Source: a virus
Length of the DNA stretch: 25,473 bases
Direction: 5' to 3' (one strand)
Virus record (IMG/VR): IMGVR_UViG_3300021960_000464
Coordinates: 1 to 25,473 of that record
The notes under the pieces were generated by a model. The model worked only from the letters and a program-made list of their open reading frames with translations. It did not search any database and had not been told where the DNA came from. Each line of letters opens with the position of its first letter. The first letter of the stretch is position 1. Both the position numbers and the translations under genes were made by a program. Positions 5,089 through 12,531 of the stretch are shown one piece after another.

Positions 5089-5980
5089 GGCAAATTCATT
5101 TGCATCTCTCAAAAAGTCACGCAACTCATCACTCGACAAGTTGCTTCAAGAAACTCAGAAACTTTCTGACAACACTAGTGGTGTCTCACAAGGTCCGGAT
5201 GAACGCATCTGGAAACCAACTGTCGACAAAGCAGGTAATGGTTACGCAGTGATTCGTTTTCTACCAGAACCAAAGGGTGAAGATCTACCTTGGGTTCGTC
5301 TATTCGATCATGGGTTCCAAGGAACTGGTGGTTGGTACATCGAGAACTCTCTGACTACACTGAATCAGAAAGATCCAGTATCTGAGTATAATTCTGAACT
5401 GTGGAACAACGGTACCGATGCAGGTAAAGAGCAAGCACGAAAGCAGAAGCGTCGTCTAAAGTACTTCTCTAACATTCTGGTCGTCAAAGACCCATCAAAT
5501 CCTCAGAACGAGGGCAAGGTGTTTCTGTACCAGTATGGTAAGAAGATTTGGGATAAGATCAATGATCTCATGCAACCAGAGTTTGAAGATGAGTCACCAG
5601 TTAACCCATTCGACTTTTGGGAAGGTGCCGACTTCAAACTGAAGATTCGTCAAGTTGAGGGTTATCGCAACTACGATAAGTCTGAGTTTGACGCACCGTC
5701 TCAGTTGTTTGATGGTGATGACGATTCACTTGAAAAGGTGTACGAAGGACTGTACTCTCTCCAAGAGTTAGTGTCACCAGACAAGTTCAAGTCTTACGAC
5801 GAACTCAAGCAAAAACTTAACAAGGTTTTGGGGTTAGGTTCTACTACACCTAGTCCTGCGTATGAGGTAGAAGATTTTACTCCTGCCCCTGCTCCGAAGG
5901 AGGCATCCGCACCAAAAATTGCAACAACCGCAGATGATGATGACGATCTGTCATTTTTTGAGCAATTAGCAAACGACTAG
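5087..5980 (+). CDS. 32: gp32 single-stranded DNA-binding protein
   Basis: The 297-residue product matches T4 gp32 (301). It begins MANSFASLKKSRNSSL, which contains the Lys/Arg-Ser/Thr LAST motif for cooperative binding, followed by the OB-fold core with VIRFLP and FDHGFQGTGGWYIEN, and ends in an acidic tail (ADDDDDLSFFEQLAND) of the kind that recruits replication partners. In T4 the segment after WYIEN holds three cysteines that, with a histidine, bind zinc; here it reads IENSLTTLNQKDPVSEY with none, so zinc is probably absent. I set the start at ATG 5087, after GAGG, because the upstream ATG at 5030 would add an unrelated AU-coded leader only seven bases from the predicted transcript start. 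It binds single-stranded DNA in replication, repair and recombination. Confidence 0.95.
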   Translation: MANSFASLKKSRNSSLDKLLQETQKLSDNTSGVSQGPDERIWKPTVDKAGNGYAVIRFLPEPKGEDLPWVRLFDHGFQGTGGWYIENSLTTLNQKDPVSEYNSELWNNGTDAGKEQARKQKRRLKYFSNILVVKDPSNPQNEGKVFLYQYGKKIWDKINDLMQPEFEDESPVNPFDFWEGADFKLKIRQVEGYRNYDKSEFDAPSQLFDGDDDSLEKVYEGLYSLQELVSPDKFKSYDELKQKLNKVLGLGSTTPSPAYEVEDFTPAPAPKEASAPKIATTADDDDDLSFFEQLAND

Positions 5981-6000
5981 TTACAGTGCCATTGTAGCGT

Positions 6001-6024
6001 GGGGGACGAAAGTCCCCCTTTTTT
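6001..6024 (+). terminator. Rho-independent terminator after gp32
   Basis: GGGGGAC (6001-6007) pairs with GTCCCCC (6012-6018) around a stable GAAA tetraloop and is followed by six T (6019-6024). The last T residues overlap the stop codon of the convergent tape-measure gene. Confidence 0.93.
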
Positions 6025-7813
6025 ATGCAGAAAATACAAAATCATCCATTACCGGATTTCGTTTTTGCCTCTGAGCATTTGTTCCACCAAATGCATTAAC
6101 TTGTTGGACAGAAGATTGTGAACTCGCATCAACAGATACTGGAGACACAACTGGACTGATAGTTGGATTCGATTGTTTTGCAGTTTCGACATTCTCAGAT
6201 CTTGTTTGTATTTCACTACCTGCAAGACCTCCAGAACCTGTTGCAGATTCACTTGGAGTGACAACCTCTCCCACATCATCCGGTTGCACTAGATCTGGTG
6301 GTTCTGGCACTCTTTCTCCAGTTTCAGGATCAAGTCCTGCAAACTCATAAACCGATGCAGGAATTACCTTAGATACTAAATTACCAATATTATACCACTT
6401 TGCGTCTGGATCTGGTTTGGGTAAAACTTGACGAAGAATAAATCCATATAAGGTTTTATACAAATCTCCAATATCACTTAATGCACCCATAAAGTCACCA
6501 GTGAATAATTTCTTAAAGAATCCTTTGATGCCATCCCAGATCGGGTCAACTAACGCAGTGAAACTAAAGTCGGATAGTGATGCCGCAGTGTCCTCAAATC
6601 CAAGTTTTTCCATAATCCATGCAGGAAGTTTGACAAAGATCAAATCGATTGCGTCTGTGATTCCTTTGATAACACCTAGAATCCCCCCCTCAATACCTGC
6701 AAGGAGTTTATCTATCAGTCCACCTTCTTCATTAGTGAACCCTTCATAGAATCCTGTTACGAAGTCAATGAAGGTTATAAAGAATCGAGTAAATGGACTA
6801 AGCATAATACCAACTACTGATTTAAGAGGTTTGATGATTGGGTTAAGTAATCCAAATGCTTTGCCGAAAAATCCAAGAATTCCAGTTCCTTCTTTCGCAC
6901 TACCAAGTACTTTTGCAAAAGAAAAGACAGAATCTGCACTACTAATACTAAATCTAGGAAGTGCATCAAAGAATGCAGAAATAGATTTTTTGACATCAGA
7001 TAGTCCCTTAGTAAATGGATTATCTGTGGTAAACAGTAAAAATGGTTTTTTAACTTCATCGATTAAAGTTGTAAATGCTGTACTGATGCGTGTAAAGAGT
7101 CCTCCACCTTCACCTCCTGCGAGAATTGATGTTTTTATGGAATCTAAACCAGTTGTAAATGCCTTGACAATCTGATTCGCACTATTGGTGATTTGTTTAT
7201 AAAGACCTTGTTGAAACTTTCCATCAGCACCTCGGACAGCAATCGGTTTACCATCTTGCCCCAACCCAACCACAGCGTATGCGGCAAATTTTACTTGCTT
7301 TGCGATGTTGTCCATAACTGCAGTATTACTGACAGTAACTTTCGGTAGTTTTATTTTATCGATGCCAGATTTGAAAGCATTGAAAGTTGTTTTAAAACGA
7401 TCAATTGTCTTAGGTAGTCCTAGTGCTTTTAAGTATGCGTCAAAACCAAATAAAGATGCGGCAAAGGCAGTGTATGCACTTAAAAGAAGTGGATTAAAAT
7501 CAAATTTAGAATCACTCTTTTTGGCATCTGCAGTTCCTGACTTTAATTCTTCGCCGCGGTCATCTTCACGACGGTTTTCTTCTGTTAAACGGAGTTGCTC
7601 TTCTAGAGTTTTAAGATGCTCCGCATCGAGATTGAACATTTTGTTAAGAGTCAAATTTAAAGAATCCAATCCTGCCTTAATGCCTGAGTTAGAACTAGAA
7701 AGTGCTTTCATATTACTTTTAAAAATTTGGGCAGAGTCTACCTGACCGTCACGAATTTCAGTACTGGTTTTGTTTAAATCATCAAGTCTATTGACTACAG
7801 GTAAATCTGCCAT
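6023..7813 (-). CDS. 29: Tail tape-measure protein, gp29-like
   Basis: At 596 residues it has almost the length of T4 gp29 (590), which sets tail length and sits in the baseplate hub. The N-terminal 95 residues are hydrophilic and helical (KTLEEQLRLTEENRRED), the middle is rich in hydrophobic and amphipathic helices (for example ILGFFGKAFGLLNPIIKPL and FFITFIDFVTGFYEGF), and the C-terminal 110 residues are Pro, Ser, Val and Gln rich and probably flexible. This helical, partly membrane-like make-up is usual for tape measures. It lies downstream of gp26 and a T-like chaperone ORF, the standard place for a tape measure. Sequence identity to gp29 is not obvious by eye, so the name rests on size, composition and context. 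Confidence 0.72.
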   Translation of the reverse strand: MADLPVVNRLDDLNKTSTEIRDGQVDSAQIFKSNMKALSSSNSGIKAGLDSLNLTLNKMFNLDAEHLKTLEEQLRLTEENRREDDRGEELKSGTADAKKSDSKFDFNPLLLSAYTAFAASLFGFDAYLKALGLPKTIDRFKTTFNAFKSGIDKIKLPKVTVSNTAVMDNIAKQVKFAAYAVVGLGQDGKPIAVRGADGKFQQGLYKQITNSANQIVKAFTTGLDSIKTSILAGGEGGGLFTRISTAFTTLIDEVKKPFLLFTTDNPFTKGLSDVKKSISAFFDALPRFSISSADSVFSFAKVLGSAKEGTGILGFFGKAFGLLNPIIKPLKSVVGIMLSPFTRFFITFIDFVTGFYEGFTNEEGGLIDKLLAGIEGGILGVIKGITDAIDLIFVKLPAWIMEKLGFEDTAASLSDFSFTALVDPIWDGIKGFFKKLFTGDFMGALSDIGDLYKTLYGFILRQVLPKPDPDAKWYNIGNLVSKVIPASVYEFAGLDPETGERVPEPPDLVQPDDVGEVVTPSESATGSGGLAGSEIQTRSENVETAKQSNPTISPVVSPVSVDASSQSSVQQVNAFGGTNAQRQKRNPVMDDFVFSA

Positions 7814-7823
7814 TTTTTATTCT

Positions 7824-8150
7824 CTACTTTTTCTTTTGTGCTACCGCGTCTGAGGCAAAGAAAGCTGAAACAAGAACGGCAATCGATGCAAAGTAAGTCG
7901 GAGCGATGTCTGCAATTAAATCTGCCGCAGTGTCTAAACCAAAAGCAGATGTTATGAAGATTCCAAATGGATATAATAATAAACCCCAGAGTGAGAACCA
8001 TGCCATTTTTCTAATAGCGTCACGTTGATTGTCTTGGTCTTCAAGTTCTTTGCGTTTAAATTCCAAATACATCTCTCGTTCTTCTGGACTTACTACACCA
8101 TCCCCATTAGTATCTGCGGGATGGTATCCGTTCTTTGTTTCTTCTGTCAT
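7824..8150 (-). CDS. EF-hand membrane protein
   Basis: This 108-residue protein has one canonical EF-hand loop: D13-T-N15-G-D17-G18-V-V-S21-P-E-E24, with ligands at positions 1, 3, 5, 9 and 12. A charged helix follows, then two hydrophobic segments (about 49-70 and 82-103) separated by a short polar turn. It is likely an inner-membrane protein with the calcium loop at the N-terminus. A GAGG site lies nine bases before the ATG. It is inserted between the tail-chaperone ORF and the tape measure, in the same operon. The function is unknown; a calcium-sensitive holin-like or channel-associated role is only a guess. Confidence 0.75.
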   Translation of the reverse strand: MTEETKNGYHPADTNGDGVVSPEEREMYLEFKRKELEDQDNQRDAIRKMAWFSLWGLLLYPFGIFITSAFGLDTAADLIADIAPTYFASIAVLVSAFFASDAVAQKKK

Positions 8151-8155
8151 GTGAC

Positions 8156-8329
8156 TTACCTCTTTTGTTTCATTTTTTCTTCTTGTTCTTCAAGGAAATT
8201 CTTTAACAAAGTCACATAGATATCCCTTTCCCAAGGGATCATATTTTCTAATTCAGTCAAACTATATTTATGATGTTGCATGAGTGCAAAGTTTAATTGA
8301 TACATATTCGCGAGGGAATCGTGCATCAT
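8156..8329 (-). CDS. 51: gp51-like tail/hub assembly protein (T-like chaperone ORF)
   Basis: The stand-alone reading is 57 residues from ATG 8329 (or ATG 8326), starting just after the gp26 stop, with no clear ribosome-binding site. The same frame stays open upstream across the end of gp26 to 8386. It contains MIPWERDIYVTLL, a motif like the W-E-R sequence of T-type tail-assembly chaperones, then a Glu/Lys helix. In T4, gp51 acts with gp26 in hub assembly; this protein is much shorter than T4 gp51 (249), so that name is positional. The weak start and the slippery run upstream suggest that it is mainly made as a -1 frameshift extension of gp26. Confidence 0.6.
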   Translation of the reverse strand: MMHDSLANMYQLNFALMQHHKYSLTELENMIPWERDIYVTLLKNFLEEQEEKMKQKR

Positions 8330-8331
8330 GC

Positions 8332-9027
8332 TCAAGTAAAAAAACTTTGCAATCCTTCCAATGTAATTTTTTCTTCTTGTCCACACTCCTTACATTTCCA
8401 AGTAATGTCGTGAGATAATCTCGGAACTGAATTAAAAAATTCAGATATTTTTTGGAACTGTCCTTGGTTTAAAGTTTCCATCCATTCTTCAATTTCTTTT
8501 TCAGTAAAATCATTATACACTTGCTCTTGATCGAATACATAATCAATGCATCGATACACAAGTTTAAACAGTGCATCAGTATCTTCACCAATAACAGTTT
8601 GAATATCAGACATATTGGGATATCTTAATACGACACCGATATCATCAGTCAACATAATTTTACCATCAAGAATCTCACCTACGACTTTGACATCATCCAC
8701 ATTAACTGATACATCAGTTCGGTGCGCGCACTCACTATCAGTGTGTCCTACTTTTATTTGGACAACCTCACCAACAGATTTGCTTCTCAGTTTGAGAAAA
8801 AGATATTCGATATCAAAAGTTGCAAGTTTGTTAATATCGATTGGTGTAAGAATACAGTTAACTAAAATATTTTGAACTGAATTCTGAATTTCCTTTTGGT
8901 CTTTGCCTTCCATTGCCATGAGAAGTAGTTTTTCTTCTTTGACTAGAAACGGTCTGTATTTTATTTCTTCCCCTGTTGAAGGAATATTCGTAATAAACTC
9001 AGGAGTAGATATACTCGGTAATGCCAT
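8332..9027 (-). CDS. 26: gp26 baseplate hub subunit / tail-assembly chaperone
   Basis: This 231-residue protein matches the T4 gp26 family (208 in T4), needed for assembly of the baseplate hub. Support: the N-terminal pattern PEFITNIPSTGEEIKYRPFLVKEEKLLLMA (residues 9-38, not all quoted in one motif elsewhere), a central beta region, and a C-terminal WKCKECG with a CxxC pair (C212, C215) that could bind metal. A GAGG site lies seven bases before the ATG. The last codons are AGT TTT TTT ACT TGA, so the protein ends on a T7 slippery run; a -1 slip would give a 290-residue form joined to the gp51-like ORF. Confidence 0.82.
   Translation of the reverse strand: MALPSISTPEFITNIPSTGEEIKYRPFLVKEEKLLLMAMEGKDQKEIQNSVQNILVNCILTPIDINKLATFDIEYLFLKLRSKSVGEVVQIKVGHTDSECAHRTDVSVNVDDVKVVGEILDGKIMLTDDIGVVLRYPNMSDIQTVIGEDTDALFKLVYRCIDYVFDQEQVYNDFTEKEIEEWMETLNQGQFQKISEFFNSVPRLSHDITWKCKECGQEEKITLEGLQSFFT
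8338..8344 (-). promoter_or_regulatory. Candidate -1 ribosomal frameshift site (T TTT TTT)
   Basis: In the gp26 frame the run of seven T reads exactly as X XXY YYZ (T TTT TTT), two codons before the gp26 stop. A -1 slip leads straight into TAC TTG AGC ATG and the gp51-like frame. This is the arrangement of G/GT tail-chaperone frameshifts upstream of tape measures. I found no strong downstream stem, and slippage by RNA polymerase on the T run is an alternative. Confidence 0.6.
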
Positions 9028-9040
9028 GATAAAACCTCAA

Positions 9041-9781
9041 TTAAAATGATGAACGTATTTGTGCGACTCGACTATTAATATCTCCGACTGTTGCTTGAAC
9101 TGCGTTGACTCCACCAAAAATACCAGATGCTCTTCCAATGCCCGGAAGATTAACACTCCCGGCAACACCGCCGGGTCCGATAGAGAACCCAAAACCAATA
9201 CCTCGTCTTGGTTGGTCTCCAACATTAAACGCAACCTTATAGTTGCGGTAGACAAATGTAATTTGCAATTTTGCGAGAGTGTCGTCTCCCCAAGACATTG
9301 CAATGGGATTCATATTCGTTGGATACGCCTCATTCAAAACATGAATAGAACTTAAATTACCTGCTGATCCATATTGACGAATAATAACCGATCCGGTGTA
9401 ATCATTAAAATATTTTGAGTTGAATCGAGAAAAAGTTCTCCCTTGAACACCTTGCTCAAACGCACCAGTATTGACAATTCTTTCTTGCCAATATTCAAAG
9501 TATTCCTTTTCGCGAAGATCTTCTGACAGTAAAAATGAAACAGTAATGTCATTATAGATTTGAGCACCATAAGGAACTTTGTTTAAAGGTCCATAATTAT
9601 CAAATCGATGTTCTGCTGTTGCTAACGAACGTCCGGGAAGTTCCGCAGTGTCTGCTCGGAACATCATATCCCTTTCTTCTCCTGAAGTGCCATATCCTAA
9701 TATTTGAACTTCAAAATGAGAAGTTTTTGCGACACCAGATTTGTTGATCGATGTCATAAGATTATTAATATTGAATGTCAT
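9041..9781 (-). CDS. 54: gp54-like tail tube initiator
   Basis: This 246-residue protein has the tail-tube fold shared by T4 gp19 and gp54. Recognisable elements are SHFEVQILGYG, the loop FRADTAELPGRSLATAEHRF (residues 42-61), NDITVSFLLSED with EYWQERIVN, and the last strand pair MNPIAMSWGDDTLAKLQITFVYRNY, seen as residues about 166-190, which parallels gp54. A Gly-rich C-terminal extension follows. I choose gp54 over the tube subunit gp19 because the neighbours are all hub genes (gp26, gp51, tape measure) and the extension would suit contact with the cap gp48. The ATG overlaps the upstream stop (ATGA at 9778-9781). Confidence 0.72.
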   Translation of the reverse strand: MTFNINNLMTSINKSGVAKTSHFEVQILGYGTSGEERDMMFRADTAELPGRSLATAEHRFDNYGPLNKVPYGAQIYNDITVSFLLSEDLREKEYFEYWQERIVNTGAFEQGVQGRTFSRFNSKYFNDYTGSVIIRQYGSAGNLSSIHVLNEAYPTNMNPIAMSWGDDTLAKLQITFVYRNYKVAFNVGDQPRRGIGFGFSIGPGGVAGSVNLPGIGRASGIFGGVNAVQATVGDINSRVAQIRSSF

Positions 9782-10371
9782 GTAATCATTTTCCTGCTGT
9801 CTGCCCAGACTGTTGACTTACCTGCCTTTTCAAATCTCTCGGTTGGTAAAAATAATGCGATGTCCCATTCCGTAGAATTGATTTCAATAAATTTAGACTT
9901 GACATGATCCATCAGATAATGTTTAAATGTTGGTTTAAAGTATCTATATTTAGACACTCCCTTTAAAACTCCATATGACAATCTCAGTCGTGTAGTCTCA
10001 TCATATCTTTTATTACTCGTGATGTCATATAGATTATCCATTAGCGCAGCTCGTAATTGTGGAGGAAGATAGTGTAAGTTGAGTCCATAAAATCCTCCTT
10101 TCGCGTCTCCTGCGTGAAAGACAAGAGGGAATCTATCGTAGTAAGGCAATTGTTGTTTTGTTTTAGGATCGTAGTAAAAGTGCAACATTCTTCCCGGACC
10201 CACACGAGGTTTTTCTCCCTCAGATGTTTTGAGTATGTTGTCTGGATATGCGAATGCATTTCTAGTGCTTCTTGCTTTATCTCGAAACCAATCTCTTGCA
10301 CCTTGCGTTCGTGCAGGTATCTGCCCTTTACGAACTCCTTGCACAAGAATGTCGTCAAATATTTTTGCCAT
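9778..10371 (-). CDS. Conserved T4-like phage protein next to gp4 (possible gp2 analogue)
   Basis: The 197-residue product is basic and contains GRMLHFYYDPKTKQQLPYYD followed by a FPLVFH segment, then GGFYGLNLHYLPP (residues about 61-104). It has no membrane segment. I recognise the pattern as recurring in T4-like phages but cannot name a proven function. It sits between gp4 and a tail gene; in T4 the neighbour of gp4 is gp2, the DNA-end protector that joins at head completion, so a gp2 analogue is possible, though sequence likeness is not evident. Its ATG overlaps the gp4 stop by one base (TAATG). Confidence 0.65.
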   Translation of the reverse strand: MAKIFDDILVQGVRKGQIPARTQGARDWFRDKARSTRNAFAYPDNILKTSEGEKPRVGPGRMLHFYYDPKTKQQLPYYDRFPLVFHAGDAKGGFYGLNLHYLPPQLRAALMDNLYDITSNKRYDETTRLRLSYGVLKGVSKYRYFKPTFKHYLMDHVKSKFIEINSTEWDIALFLPTERFEKAGKSTVWADSRKMIT

Positions 10372-10793
10372 TAAAGTTTTAATTCCTTTTCTGTGATAAT
10401 CTTAAATTTCCACTTACGATCTTCACAGAATTCTTTTGCCGCTTCCCACTTAGCACTATTTATACCCCATGTTCTAACTTCATATAAATAATTTTTTGTG
10501 ACACGAGATCTTTTCTTTGGTTCACGGGTTTCTTTGAGGGGTTTAATTTCGATAAGAAAAGTGTTGTTTGCAGTTCGAACCCACACATCAGGGAAATACC
10601 TATGCCATTTATTATCCATCGGTGATTTGTAAGGTATAACAATTTCTTCCGAAGACCACTGCAGTATGTCTGGATTTCGATCACAATAATTAAAAAATTT
10701 TAATTCCCACGAAGAACGAAACACAACAGTATTTGGATTACCTTTGTACTTCTGAGGGTTCTTAACTTGATATTTTCCTTTATATGTTTTCAT
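10371..10793 (-). CDS. 4: gp4 head completion protein (nuclease-like fold)
   Basis: This 140-residue protein matches T4 gp4 (150), which joins the DNA-filled head at completion before tail attachment and has a TnsA-like PD-(D/E)XK nuclease fold. Visible motifs are VVFRSSWELKFFNYCD (residues 23-38, with Glu30), the acidic YFPDVWV (Asp69) and FLIEIKPLKE with E-x-K (Glu82, Lys84). A late promoter for the opposite strand lies just upstream; TCTAAATA on the minus strand (10832-10825), one base off the octamer, could serve this gene. Confidence 0.85.
   Translation of the reverse strand: MKTYKGKYQVKNPQKYKGNPNTVVFRSSWELKFFNYCDRNPDILQWSSEEIVIPYKSPMDNKWHRYFPDVWVRTANNTFLIEIKPLKETREPKKRSRVTKNYLYEVRTWGINSAKWEAAKEFCEDRKWKFKIITEKELKL
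10457..10464 (-). promoter_or_regulatory. Possible internal late promoter in gp4
   Basis: An exact TATAAATA followed by G reads on the minus strand inside the gp4 gene, about 86 bases before the next gene's ATG (10371). It could raise expression of the genes after gp4. Chance octamers are expected in a genome this AT-rich, so support is limited. Confidence 0.3.
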
Positions 10794-10797
10794 GTGT

Positions 10798-10805
10798 TAT
10801 AAATA
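10798..10805 (+). promoter_or_regulatory. T4-type late promoter for the baseplate operon
   Basis: Exact TATAAATA followed by G in the divergent gap between gp4 (-) and gp48 (+). The predicted start is near 10811, about 21 bases before the gp48 ATG. The genes downstream are packed with stop-start overlaps, so this promoter probably drives the first part of the baseplate operon. Confidence 0.72.
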
Positions 10806-10831
10806 GTCAAAATGGATTAATGGATATTTAG

Positions 10832-11956
10832 ATGCCTAAAATAAATCTTAAACAACTCGCTGCAAGTGGGAAATCTGTTGTTGCACAAGCATCTGGTCAA
10901 TTAGAGAATGCACTAGGAGCATCGGGTCAAGGTGCATTCTCAGTATCCGCAGGACCGAATGGAGTATCAATTTCTGCAAACTTTAACGAGTTAATTAAGA
11001 ACGTCAAACGTTCGAACAGAATGGTTTCTCCCCTAAAAGAATTGTATAAAAATAACAAAGTAGAACCTTCAATTATCTTTCCTCCAGACATTGATAACGA
11101 ACACTATATAATATTTAGTGTCATGCGTTATGATCGTGCTCAAAGAACTGATAAGGCAAAACGAAACTACAAAAAACACATAGTTCTTCCAGTTCCTTCT
11201 AATCTAGGAGTTACTTATAGTGCTAACTATGCAAACGAAAATCTAGGAATATTTGGTGCCGCAGCTGCGGGTCAGATTACTGCTAACGAACTCAAACAAG
11301 CAGGTTCGTCCATCGCAGATATGGTATCTTCTAAAATTGATGCAGGAATGCAAGCATTTAAATCTGGTGATACCGATGCAGGAGTTCAAGTACTAGGAGC
11401 ATTAGGACCAACTGCACTTGTAGGTGCGGCAACATCTCTTGCGGGTGGTATTGGAGGACTTTTAGCACTTGGTGGCACTAGTGGTGGTGTCGCATCTGGA
11501 CTGTCGGTGAATGAAGGCATTTCTTTAAATCCACATATGGCAGTAGTCTTTAATGGTGTTGGTTTCCGTACACACTCATTTACATATAATTTCATCGCAA
11601 GAAATCAACAAGAGTCTGATCTGATTAAAGAAATCATTGATTCATTTAGTTATCATATGCTACCCTCTTACACTGCGGGGACACTTGCTTTTCAGTATCC
11701 GGATGAATTTTATATCGAGTTTGCAGAAGGCATTCGAAAATATTTGTTCGAATATGAAATCTGTGTGTTGCAATCGGTTCAAGTAAATTACAATGGTCAA
11801 GGCACACCATTATTTTTTGAAAATACACAAGCACCCGTAAACATAAGCATATCGTTACAGTTCCAAGAAACCGCAATTAAGACTAAAGAATCTATGGAGA
11901 AGAATAACATTTCCAAGAGACAAGATGTGGTGTCTAGATATGAGGGATACAACTAA
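10832..11956 (+). CDS. 48: gp48 baseplate tail tube cap
   Basis: The 374-residue product is close in length to T4 gp48 (364), which with gp54 starts tail-tube growth on the hub. The N-terminus is Ala/Gly-rich, followed by VMRYDRAQRTDKAKRNYKKH, a KHIVLPVPSNLGVTYSANY segment (residues about 109-128), a long Gly/Ala-rich insertion predicted flexible or helical, and a tube-like C-terminal domain with NPHMAVVFNGVGFRTHSFTY and DEFYIEF. Membership of the tail-tube superfamily fits the strand pattern at the end (PVNISISLQFQET). It is followed directly by gp53 (TAATG overlap). The ribosome-binding site is weak. Confidence 0.82.
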   Translation: MPKINLKQLAASGKSVVAQASGQLENALGASGQGAFSVSAGPNGVSISANFNELIKNVKRSNRMVSPLKELYKNNKVEPSIIFPPDIDNEHYIIFSVMRYDRAQRTDKAKRNYKKHIVLPVPSNLGVTYSANYANENLGIFGAAAAGQITANELKQAGSSIADMVSSKIDAGMQAFKSGDTDAGVQVLGALGPTALVGAATSLAGGIGGLLALGGTSGGVASGLSVNEGISLNPHMAVVFNGVGFRTHSFTYNFIARNQQESDLIKEIIDSFSYHMLPSYTAGTLAFQYPDEFYIEFAEGIRKYLFEYEICVLQSVQVNYNGQGTPLFFENTQAPVNISISLQFQETAIKTKESMEKNNISKRQDVVSRYEGYN

Positions 11957-12531
11957 TGTCTGAATATTTTTCCTACTTTCCGACGACTCAGCACGATCTA
12001 ACAAATGTAGGTCAGACCATCGATGTCACAAACATTCTAAGACGGTTTATTATACGTAATAATTTACAAGATCGTACCGATGTTTTTTATGAGTATACTT
12101 TACAGTCTGGTGATCGTCCAGATGTCGTCGCAGAAAAATATTATGGAGATTCAGATCTTGCATGGTTAGTATTGCACTTTAATGATTTAACTGATCCTTA
12201 CTTTGACTATCCAATGTTCGATAAAGATCTAGAAACTTTTATCAAAAATAAGTATCAAAGCATTCCTCGTGCTCAAAGTTTGGTGCATGAATATCGTCAA
12301 ATTATACGAAATAAAAGCACACGAATAGATGGGTCGACTATCGATAAAAAATATATTGTAGTAGACCAAACAACTTATAATTCTCTGTCTGAGTCCAACA
12401 GAGAACTCATTACGAAATATGATTTCGAAGTGGACGCCAACGACAAGAAAAGGAATATCAAATTACTTGACAAACGGTATATCAATCAAGTTAAAAGTGA
12501 AGTTGAAGTAATCCTGAAGGATGGTATTTAG
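11956..12531 (+). CDS. 53: gp53 baseplate wedge subunit
   Basis: This 191-residue protein matches T4 gp53 (196), which joins wedges to the central hub. Its start is typical: SEYFSYFPTTQHDLTN and DVTNILRRF. Residues about 46-88 form a LysM-like domain (YTLQSGDRPDVVAEKYYGD, then LAWLVLHFNDLTDPY), as in T4 gp53. The ATG overlaps the gp48 stop and the TAG stop overlaps the next GTG start, so the three genes are translationally coupled. Confidence 0.92.
   Translation: MSEYFSYFPTTQHDLTNVGQTIDVTNILRRFIIRNNLQDRTDVFYEYTLQSGDRPDVVAEKYYGDSDLAWLVLHFNDLTDPYFDYPMFDKDLETFIKNKYQSIPRAQSLVHEYRQIIRNKSTRIDGSTIDKKYIVVDQTTYNSLSESNRELITKYDFEVDANDKKRNIKLLDKRYINQVKSEVEVILKDGI

Noticed and set aside
7305-7745. Long + strand frame opposite the tape-measure gene
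   Set aside because: It mirrors the codon pattern of the minus-strand gene, has no ribosome site, and its product is low-complexity.
9041-9781. Naming the tube-fold protein as the main tail tube subunit gp19
   Set aside because: It has a C-terminal extension and lies among hub genes with no sheath gene nearby; gp54 fits better.
10483-10490. TATAAATA on the + strand inside gp4
   Set aside because: It is antisense to gp4 and more than 300 bases from the next + strand gene, which has its own octamer at 10798; chance matches are expected in AT-rich DNA.
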